Shown in pieces: positions 11,829 to 21,252 of a DNA stretch of 64,000 nucleotides. The DNA is from Bimuria novae-zelandiae CBS 107.79 (taxonomy: Eukaryota > Ascomycota > Dothideomycetes > Pleosporales > Didymosphaeriaceae): the NCBI GenBank assembly GCA_010015655.1, contig ML976696.1:470831-534830 (forward strand), given 5' to 3'. The translations under genes and the position numbers were made by a program. Position 1 is the first letter of the stretch, and every line of letters starts with the position of its first letter. The notes below the pieces were generated by a model. It did no database searches. It saw only the letters and a list, made by a program, of their open reading frames with translations, and was not told the origin of the DNA.

Positions 11829-13430
11829 TAATATATATAAAAAATATTAATAATACTGTAAAGGATAAGCTAAGGTAGCTTATATCCCTAAAAATCTAGA
11901 CTACTATTAGCTAAACAGGAATTAGTGTAAGGTACCTAATAACTATCATAAATACTTTCTACTCTACTAGATAAAATACTATAAATAGAATAATTAGTAT
12001 AGGTGTTTTAAGGATACTTATAATATCTACGCCTAATAAAAGTACGTAACTAAATAGTTTCTATAAGGTGTCGACCCTTATAACCCTAAAAATATTACAG
12101 GAGTAACTTAAATAAAATAAAAGAACCCCTACCTATCTATCTTATAAGTTAAGTATTACCCCTAGTACTTTATATATTTAAATTTATAGGAAGAAGTGGA
12201 TTCTTCTAAGGAGTAATTAGGATACTATAAGCTTATAATATATAAGTATCTAACTCTAAAATACTCTTAACACGGGATACAAGGAGTATATAAATGTAAT
12301 AAAATTAAGAAGTCTTATAATTTATACTACTAATAATATAAGTAGTATATGACCTAAAAATTTTTAAGAATAGTATAAATTAAGGATTAGATCTAAGAGA
12401 CTATAGGCGTAAATAGCAAGCCTAATAATTTAAAAAACTAAGATGCTACTAGGTATTAAGCTATACTAGTAATAGTGCTATCCTAGTAGCTTATTAAGCG
12501 GATACCGATAGGGTGGAAGGATGCTTAATTAAAACTATTATAATATATAAGTATTATATAAAGGCACTTATTAACCTAGGGGTAAACGTACATCTAATAT
12601 CTCTAAAAGTAGTAAAAAAATATAATATACCTTATTATAACAAGATAATACTATTATAAATAGGACTTATAGATAGCACCTAATTATAAGGATATAATAA
12701 TAGTTAGTTACGCCTAGAAACAGCGCTAGTATAAGTTAATATTAAGGGCTTAAAGAGCTAACATCTATTTACTGTTATGAAGATAGTTAACTGAAAAGCT
12801 ATTATAGGATATAAATAGCTTAAACTATATAATCCACGAATAGATTAGATAGCAAGGATAATCCTACCTAGGAATCCGCTAGCGACGGCCTAAGTAGAGC
12901 CTTGGCAAAAAGGGACCCTCTAAGAACCTTAGGTAAGGAAGGAGAACCACGTATCTACAATATAAAAAATATTAGTCTATAAGATAAATAAGATCTTTAA
13001 GTAAAACCTAATGTAGGTGCGCTACCTATAAGTTAAATTAGTTAAAATAGCTAATAAAGACCCTAGTCTACTAGTAAAATACTTAAAATTTATAAACTTA
13101 TTAAAAAAATATACTAAAACTATCTTGCCCAAATACTAAGCGTAGGATTACAAGATACTACTAGTAAAAAGAGTAAACTATAGCTAAAGCGCCTATAGCT
13201 TTTTATTTATAAGTAAGAAAAAGTACTTAAGGAGCTATTAAAGAAAAATCTTTACTTTAAAAAAGAGTAGCTTAGTTAGAGTCCTGCGGCCTTTCCTATA
13301 CTCTTTATACCTAAGAAAGATAGCTAGCTATAACTCTATATAAATTATAGATAGCTAAATGCTATAATAGTTAAAAACTACTATTTATTACTACTAATAA
13401 TAGTGCTTATAGATTAACTCTAAGGAGCTA

Positions 13431-14964
13431 CGGAGGTGCCTCTTAAAAGTCTTTTCCCGGACCGTGCACAGTGGCGCAAGCTAAAAACGCCACCAAATTC
13501 TTCCGTACGAGACACCTCTATTTAATATCAACCCATTTATCTACTATAGGGGCTTTCAACCGTCGTACCTTCTAAGTCTTACCCTCTCTGTACTCATTAC
13601 CACCTTTAAGACAAAGAATCTCCTTAATATGCTATTTAATCCTCTTAATCTAAACCTAAATTTATTACTATTCTAGCTTCTCTTATGCCTTTTGCTATAC
13701 ACACTCTGCCTTAGCTTTTAACTAAAAAGACTCTTTCTTTATTATTACTCTTTTTATATAAGCCCAGGCTGACTTAATTATATTTAAGTTAGGGGAGTTT
13801 CTAGACTATAGTAATTGTATAACCCTAGCCAAGCTATAGCGCCTATCTTTATAGAAAGACTTATGCGGCCTTGCTCTATCCTCTTAAATAACTATCCTAG
13901 GTTAAGTCTCCTCACATTTTCGTACGAAGGGAGTTAATTTAAGGATAATAACTTAATAGTAGTATCTCTACTAATTAATCTTAGTTCTACTCCCTCTTTT
14001 AAGCTTACTATGCTTTTTATTCTACTTCTATTATAGTTTCTGTCCTAGTTAATTTTAAAGGCCTATTTAAGCTAAAGGCGTATTTAGCTCTTACTTTGCC
14101 TTAAGAATAGGCTTTAGTTCTCTATTTATAGCCTTTAGTTTTTAATCTATAATATTTCTTTCGCTCTTTGTCTTTGCCTTCTAGATATAACATAGGCCTT
14201 TTAAATCGTACGAAAAGTAACCCTAAAACATATATTTAAAAAACCCCTTCCACCGCGGCTAAATTCAGGACATAATAAAACGCTTAAAAGGTAGACGCTA
14301 AACGCAGTATCCCCCTCTTTAAAAACTACAGATAATAAATATCTTATTAAAATAAATAACCTGTTTTTAGTCTTTAATTATCTAGTTCTTATAATTAAAA
14401 GCAAATTAGTAACAGGCTTATTTTATTTTATCTATTAGCCCCAGTTTGTAAGTAGGCTTTATCTTTTAATATCTAAATGCTCTAAGGATTTGCTAAACTA
14501 TAATATTTAACACTCTTTTAATCTTTACTATAATTTAAGCGCAGGTCTTCTCGCGAGTATATTAATTTTAATAAACCTTTAATAGTATATTTTTAAATAA
14601 CTCTTTAGTTTACTTTTTTAGGCGGCTAGATTGTTTGCTATCTTTAATATATTTATTAAAGATAGTTTTGCTCTTAGTAGGGTTTAGTCCTTAAGTAATA
14701 GCTTTACTATAGATAGCATTAACCATGCGCGGCTAGATTCTAGTTATAGGCTTAATCTTAGTATTTAAAAAGCTAGCTAGCTTTAAAGTTAAAGCTTAAG
14801 CTGGTGTGGCAGCGTCGTACGAAGTCATTATTAGGTAGATTTAAATAGAAAGAGTAGTAAATATGAAAATTAAGGGATTTTTGCTATAAGGGGTGCTAGT
14901 CCTAAGAGCAGTAGCTTACGCCACTGTGCACGGTCCAGGAAAAGACTTTTAAAAGGCACCTCCG
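13431..14964 (-). mobile_element. Tc1/mariner-like transposon (minus-strand transposase, dead)
   Basis: The ends are about 50-bp inverted repeats starting CGGAGGTGCC, flanked by TA (13429-13430, 14965-14966). The few mismatches between the two ends are C/T. The minus strand carries a decayed transposase. Near 13800 a frame reads NSPNLNIIKSAWAYIKR, matching the SPDLNPIE.vWa..K block of Tc1-type DDE enzymes. It interrupts the reverse transcriptase of B2: the RT frame before 13430 continues after 14966. Confidence 0.85.
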
Positions 14965-15390
14965 TAAATAGTTTACTAATTTTAATATTTAGGATAAATT
15001 TTATAGGATATGAATTATAAAAAGAAATAAGTAAAAAATAGCTTTCCGCACGCAATATAGCCGTTTTAAATATATAGTTATACTAATAGGACTAATAAAC
15101 GTCCTAGCAACCTTTTAAGAGCTAACAAATTAGGTATTATATAAATACTTAGACGTATTCTGCACGGCGTACCTCGATAATGTATTAATATACTCGAGCG
15201 GGACACTGGAAGAATATAAGGAATACGTTTATAAGGTGTTGCAAAAGTTACAGGAATATTAATTGCTCCTACACCCTAAGAAATGCGAGTTCCACGTTAT
15301 GGAAACGGAATATCTAGGATGTATTATATCCTAGGAAGGTGTTAAGATAGATCTAAAAAAATAATAATAATAAAGGAATAGTTATTACTA

Positions 15391-17237
15391 ACGTGGTTCA
15401 CCACCGAGCGGGCCAACCCCACCGAGCGGGCCACTTTTTAAAAGTTAGTCTATTGCGAAGCGCCTCCTACAACACTACTACAATTTACTATAATTCGCAG
15501 AACATAGAAATACTATTCAGGCTTATTACTATTAGATGCATCTACAATTTCTACTGCGCAGGTGCGAGCGTTGTGGCCAGCTTCGCCGCAACGTCCGCAG
15601 CGCCTCTGCCCACGCACCCTCTTTGCAGACTCTTTACCCTCCTTTTGCCTACTACTATCCTTTTTAGCTATTAAATTAACTACCTCTCTTACTATAAGTG
15701 TCTTAGCTGCCTAAATATACTTCCTCTTTTAACTTTTTACCTCTATTACTATCTCTACTGCCTTACAAAGCCCTGCTATTTCCTGTTATATTAATACTAT
15801 TTCGTGCCCTATTAATGTAACACCTTTGTTAAGCTGCTTAACAGCTCTAAGAAGTAGAGAAACTAGTAAATCTCTATACTTCTATACACGCTTATAAACT
15901 AGCGTTAACTAAGCCTCTATCTCGCGGAGGTTACTTAGTATTTTTAATTCCTATAGGGTGTCCTCTACGTTAGGTGGAGTTGGCGTACGAAGAACCACAT
16001 TAAGTCTTAATAACACCGCCTCTAGGTCGTGTAGGACTAATCTAGCGCCTCTAAAGCCTGCGCAGATATTTGCCTTTATTATTACCTTCTTAAAAGCTAC
16101 TTTAAAGGCTAGTAAAAAGGCTTCCTTCTTAATCTGCTTAGTGCTGTACCGTGCTAAGCTACTAATCTTATTGCTGTACGCCCGCTTTAAAGGCGAAAAA
16201 CAACCCACATTAAGTAGCTATAAGAGGTGTGATGAGTGTGGAGGCATATAAAGAATAATAATCTTCTATTCCTCACAGTATTTATAGAATTCGTGTAAGC
16301 AGTGGCTCTTAGAACTATCTATAATTAGTAGCTAGTGTGCACCTAAACTACGCGCCTTAGTATAAGTATTAAAGTGCCTTAGCTAGGTAAGACTAAGCTT
16401 ATTTAACGTCTAGCTATTAGGACTAACTTTAATAACCTAGTCTTGGGGTAGATTATAGAACTAGGACGTGATTAGAACCTTGCTAAGGAAGATAAGAAAG
16501 GGTGGCAGAGCCTAGCCTTTAGCGCTAACACCTTAGATATTAGTAACCTACCTATAATTACTAGGTTAAATCTTCTTTAGGTTGCTTTGCTTCTTAGAGC
16601 CTGTAAAGACTATCTAACCCTGTATTACCCCTATTATAAAGCCTGTCTCGTCGAAGTTGTACGTGTCGTTATTAGCGATACCGTACTTAGCCTTAGTATT
16701 AGTAACTAGCTCGAACTAGGGCGTTATAATACGTAGATCTTTATTTAAGGCTCGCTAATAATTATATAGATAGCTCTTTTAAAGCTTGATTTCTAGCGTA
16801 CGCGTTTTAAGCCTGTCTACCTAGTGCTTACTAATAGGTTATCTACCGCGCTTAGTAAGTAGATTATTAGCTATATCTTAGACTATATCCCTTGTTGCAC
16901 CTATTCCTCGCTAGTTAAGCTTAAGTATACGTTGGACTAGAGCCTCCTCCTCTAGCTTAGTTAGCTTCTTTAAGTTGGGCTTGCGATCGCGTTAAGAGAG
17001 GGCTCCTTAGCATTATTATTATACTATTATTTAAGGCACGCTAAAGGCTATAATAACGCGTCTTTTGCTCTTATCGCGATTTTTAATTATAGCTTAAATA
17101 GCAAGCTATAGTGCGCTTTTAGTATAAGGTTGTTGCGCGTTATATTGTGATGGCATTATAGTATAAGCTGGAGGTGGGCTGTATTTAGCAAAGTTGGCCC
17201 GCTCGGTAGGGTTGGCCCGCTCGGTGGTGAACCACGT
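15391..17237 (-). mobile_element. pogo/Fot1-like transposon with doubled TIR motif
   Basis: Inverted repeats of about 48 bp begin ACGTGGTTCACC and hold two copies of ACCGAGCGGGCCA at 15403 and 15421. TA duplications stand at 15389-15390 and 17238-17239. On the minus strand a nearly complete transposase can be followed from about 17150 to 15951. It shows the HTH block (KKLTKLEEEALVQRI), a DETGFIIG-type DDE start and MPPHSSHLLQPLNVGCF, which is typical of pogo/Fot1. Stops are RIP-type. The terminal regions stay GC-rich. Confidence 0.87.
15951..16300 (-). pseudogene. C-terminal part of the pogo/Fot1 transposase
   Basis: The least damaged piece of the transposase in 15391-17237. An open minus-strand frame runs 15951-16208 and contains LNVGCFSPLKRAYSNKI just upstream of its apparent start, so it is a C-terminal fragment and not an independent small gene. 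It ends with a basic, then proline-containing tail (RTPTPPNVEDTL). Confidence 0.7.
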
Positions 17238-18058
17238 TAAAGTTAATAAAAATTATTTAATTTTTTTTAAGTTTTACTAACTTCTATTATAAATTTATTA
17301 AAAACTACTTAAAGGTTACCGCTCTACTAACAGAACTTATAAAAATAGGAAAATAGTAACCTCTATAAGAGGCAGAGAAGAGGACTTTTAAGTAGCTAAA
17401 ATACCTATTTCTAACGGCACCCTACTATAGATATATAACCTAGAGTAGCAACATCGCATCTATACAAACGCATTAGACTATGCGCTAAAGGCCATGCTAC
17501 CATAAAAATATAATAATAAGAAATAGAGACTAGTCTTCTACCACGCAAGAAAGCTTTCAGGAGTAAAACTTAATAATAAAATTTATAATAAGAAACTACT
17601 TATAAATATTAATTATTTTAGATAATAAGAAGCGTAGCTTAAAGGAGCTAAGTCCTAAATAATTTTTTTAATTACCTTAACCTTACCCGCTTTATCATAA
17701 TAAAGAAGCTTAATTAATAATAAGCTAAATAGTCTAAGTAAATAGTAGAGTTTAACTTCTATATTACACACCTGCTAGAAAACACGAACGTCGCAGTAGA
17801 CGCGCTTAGTAGGTAATTAGATCTAGTAGAAAAAGAAGATAGTAGTAACTATATCGTAATTCTAGCCTACGCAAAAGATAAGACACTACGCTATAATAAG
17901 ATAGAGCTCGTGCCTATATTAGAAGCCTAACGCGTAGATCTTACCTATTACGGACCTTTCGTAGCTAACTTCTAAGACTATAGATGTCTAGAAGACTTAC
18001 AGATAATAATTAATATATATATATATAACTAAAGATAGATAGAGAGAGGTAAATAAAA

Positions 18059-18454
18059 TATACTAGAGCTAGCCTGCGTGGACTTGCGGGGCCGCTTAGA
18101 TTAGCAAGGATCACGTAATCACGATCCGCCGAGAACCAGCTTCGATGCCGGATTAAGGATAATCTACTAAGGAATAGGATAATTATTAGATTGCCGAAAG
18201 ATAAAGGAAGAAATAGACTAATATATAGTATAATAAGTCTTCTATATTATTTCTTTTTTTACAGTTAACTTATATATCTTCTGCACGAGTACGTTCTCTA
18301 TATAGACTAATAGTTATCTTATTTATTATAAGATTAGATTATACAGCCACGCGCTAAGTTGTCGTATTAACTTATACTACTAAATAATTTATAAGATACC
18401 TTATTACCTTACCGCCCTAACCGGGATCGGACCAAGCGAGTGCACCTTATAACA
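18059..18454 (+). repeat. LTR of family B (right copy)
   Basis: Same family as 8272-8668. Its first two bases read TA where the left copy has TG. The purine-rich tract AAAGATAGATAGAGAGAGG just upstream marks it as a 3' LTR. Confidence 0.8.
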
Positions 18455-19123
18455 TATAAAAATAGCTTAAAAAGGGATTACTTAGGCTTAAAAGTAATAA
18501 GTATATTAAGTAAAAAAAAATTAGCGTAAGCTAGATTTTAAAGTAAGCAACTAAGTCTATATTATACTAAAAGGCTTTAAGACTAGCAGGTATAGCTAAA
18601 AGCTTAATTAGTAAATATATAGACCATATTTAATTATCGCTATAAAAGGTTACTACTATGTAGTAAGACTTTTATTAAATATATATATAACGTCTTTTAC
18701 GTAGACTGCCTACGCAAAACTGTTATAGACTCTTTACTAGACTAGATTAAACCTAAGGAAGAACTAATTAAGGTTAATAGTACCTTTAAGTAGTAAGTAA
18801 GGAGAATTCTTAATAGCTATATATATTATAGACGCCTATAGTATAAGACCTTTTAAACTACTTATAATTTTAACCCTACCTAGTATAACGCTTAAGGCTT
18901 TAAGGGCGCGTCCTATAAGGTTAAAGACTACTATAAAGCTTACCTAAAGAAATCTAGCCTACTATTATAACTAGACGCCTAACTATAAGCGTATAAAACT
19001 AGTAAGTACCTAAAGATAATAAAAAGGATAATTAAGCTATAGATAAAATAGCGTAAAGTAAGACACGAAGGAGGAAGTAGCATAATAGACTTAATGAACT
19101 AAGCCTACCTTGGAGGGGGATGA
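18455..19123 (+). other. decayed coding remnant of an unidentified element
   Basis: AT-rich, without an open frame of note. One plus frame near 18690-19090 gives a basic, Lys/Tyr-rich stretch broken by RIP-type stops, ending in a purine-rich run (GGAGGGGGA) at 19112. I take this as the 3' end of a further retroelement but could not name it. Confidence 0.4.
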
Positions 19124-19397
19124 TGTGACGGCCTGGCATGCCAGCAGGTTACATGACCTCGCGTACGAGGCGTAACTGCCTTACGCCCTGGCGCGGCTGC
19201 TCGCGCACCCAGCGTGGTTACCTCAGATAGATAGTTGTTCCGCTCCGACGAGCGCACAAAAGCGCTGCGAGCCTGTGTAACAGTCTCCTCATCTTAGTGT
19301 AGCTGAAATAGAGCCAACTTATCTCATCTACTCTCTTGATGAAGGAGCCCGTGCCCGTCCTCACACTTAGTCAGACCCAACTGTGGCCCTTGCAACC
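19124..19397 (+). repeat. putative 3' LTR, GC-rich and little mutated
   Basis: Starts TGTGACGGCC directly after a purine-rich tract and ends with TTGCA near 19397. The jump from AT-rich decayed sequence to GC-rich sequence is abrupt at 19124. No partner LTR is in the window, so the call and the right border are tentative. Confidence 0.4.
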
Positions 19398-19706
19398 CAA
19401 TCCATTTACTAGCCTGGCTATATTAACTAGTGTTATTTTTAAAAATTACTTATTTATTTTACTAATTGCCTTCTATATTCGCGTAAGTAGGCTAGGTTTA
19501 TTTTATAAAGCTTAATTAACACGTTAGTGCATAGCAGGATCTTCTTAAAAGTTACTTAGTTATAAGTAAAAGTCCTTATTAAAGTAGTAGCATAAACTAT
19601 ACTAGTGCTTCTTACTATAGAGACATGCACTCTTTAGCGCTTAACCTATAGTAGTCTTATTATTACTCTATATCTTGGCCACTTTAAGGTTACCTGCCAC
19701 GCTAGT
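19398..19706. other. AT-rich spacer
   Basis: No gene or repeat boundary seen. Composition resembles the RIP-altered blocks to the left. The last five bases (CTAGT) are the left target duplication of the solo LTR. Confidence 0.5.
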
Positions 19707-20142
19707 TGTTAGGATCCACGATCCAACATGAGGACAGCGAACCATTTTGTATTTAGTCACAGCGCGTACACGTGGAGACATCCTTGTCTTCGCTTACCAC
19801 GTTGTCAGCGCTTTCGAAGTCATGTGACTGCTCTCCAGAGAGCGCTCGTTAGGAGCGCTCTGCATAGAGCGATCTGAGGAGAGCGCTCGGCAGCGAGCAG
19901 TCCAAGACTTGTATATAGGAACGTGATAATAAACTTCTATTATCGTGTTTAACCTGTTTACTAATCTATTATTTAGATTTAACTTAGGCTCTTGTCGATT
20001 TAATTATAACCTATCTTACCCTTAGTACTAATAACCTATTAACTAGCTTACGTAATTAATATCCTTTTCTTGCCTTATCGCACTTTTGCCTAAGAACTAA
20101 CCCTAGTCTCCTTTAGAACTAGCTACCCTAAAGGGCTTAACA
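19707..20142 (+). repeat. solo LTR with perfect 5-bp target duplication
   Basis: A 436-bp stretch starting TGTTAGGATC and ending GGGCTTAACA, with CTAGT on both sides (19702-19706 and 20143-20147). The first and last five bases are inverted repeats of each other. No internal retroelement sequence is present, so it is a solo LTR left by recombination. It is the same family as 4352-4783 but much better preserved, with GC-rich blocks (for example GAGAGCGCTCG) intact. Confidence 0.88.
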
Positions 20143-20564
20143 CTAGTAAGTTTCTAGAAACTAGGTTAGACTTAGTAAACGTATATTATATAAGTAGTAA
20201 TATAGTCCTTTAGCGTAGCTACTTGCGTATTATTATTCTTATACTTAAATAGCTTAATTACCTTAAGTATAATATATTTTAAGTTAATATTTTTAATAAT
20301 TATTAAAAAGTCTTCTAATACGCACGTGCCTTTAATATTAAATAAATTAATTTTTATATGCTAGTTAGTAACTTTAATTTATAATTATAGCTAGTTTTTA
20401 AAATTATATAATTTTAGTGGTATATATAAGTACTTATAATTATTAATTAAGGTATCGCAGGATTACTATAAACAAGTATAGGTAAGTAGCAGTCTGAGTA
20501 GGTGCAACCTAGGCTTATAATTGTAAAGTTTTGTTAAAGGTGTGTATTAAGGCAATCGTGCTGA
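20143..20564. other. AT-rich spacer
   Basis: No open frame or known motif seen. The sequence is strongly AT-rich up to about 20480, then composition rises towards the transposase remnant. Confidence 0.5.
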
Positions 20565-21252
20565 TTGAGTAGCTATTCTACAGGAGCTAAATACTGTTTG
20601 TATCATGTGCACGGGCCGCACGTACGCGGGTGGCCCAAGCTCTATACTGAACCGTCACACCACATATATCGTAAGGAAACGCAATCAGCAAAAAACGCGG
20701 CCGATGAGCTCCTCAAGCTCGAGAACCTAGAGAACAAGAAACAGAGAGAGACTCTGGTCCCTCAAGCTCGAACCGCTCTACGAGAGATGGGAGAGGCAGA
20801 ACCAATTCAAGGAAGTGGCCATGGACGACGAAGATGGAGCTCTCTCGCGGTGATTGTACCCGGGGTGGGATTGATGGATTTCGTCACCGCGAAGAAGTAC
20901 TCAAGCCCTTGGTCAAATCATGGATTGACGAGCTCAAAAGGAAAGGGAAGACCGACGTGCTTTTACTAGAGGACGGCGCGCTAGCTCACACTTCTCGATT
21001 CGATACAGAGTTCCTCGAAGTCTCACATATCAAGAAGCTCTGCTGGCCTGGACATTCACCAGATGTCAACGCCGAGGAGCACGCCTGGCCATGGATCCGG
21101 AGGCATATAACAAAGGATTTTGATCCCTCAAGGACCGAGGACGAGTGTGAAGTACACTGGAGGACTGAGTGGAAGAGAATACCTCAAAAGACGATAAAAA
21201 CTTGGATTGACAAGACTCCTGATGTGGTGAGAAAGATTATTCAACACTAGGG
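20565..21252 (+). pseudogene. Tc1-like DDE transposase, frameshifted C-terminal part
   Basis: Two overlapping plus-strand frames make up one protein. The first (to about 20830) gives the charged linker region (QARTALREMGE). The second (from about 20834) gives GGIDGFRHREEVLKP, LLLEDGALAHTSRFDTEF and WPGHSPDVNAEEHAWPW, the second Asp and the SPD.N.-E blocks of Tc1/mariner-type DDE_3 transposases common in fungi. A frameshift separates the two and the N-terminal HTH is absent. GC content is normal and stops are few, so unlike its neighbours this copy escaped RIP. Confidence 0.8.

Larger units (their letters stand above)
8669..18454 (+). mobile_element. LTR retrotransposon B2, RIP-destroyed, carrying three nested DNA transposons
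   Basis: Between two matching LTRs lies a decayed plus-strand gag-pol. A zinc knuckle near 9617-9658 has C1 and H9 intact but C4 and C14 changed to Tyr. RT starts near 13260 (PILFIPKKDS), continues across a transposon at 14967-15370 (VFCTAYLDNVLIYS) and passes to RNase H after 17240 (TNALDYALKAML). Integrase is not visible: the region after RNase H runs almost directly into the polypurine tract and LTR at 18059. Removing the insertions at 10012-11828, 13431-14964 and 15391-17237 leaves an internal region of roughly 4.2 kb, short for a full gypsy element. Confidence 0.75.

Noticed and set aside
15393..15674. 93-codon frame at the left end of the pogo element
   Set aside because: It is translated TIR and subterminal DNA of 15391-17237; the real transposase lies on the minus strand.
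1..19000. CRISPR-like or satellite arrays
   Set aside because: The AT-rich blocks look repetitive by eye because RIP leaves many TAGCTA/TAATA words, but there is no regular unit with spacers.
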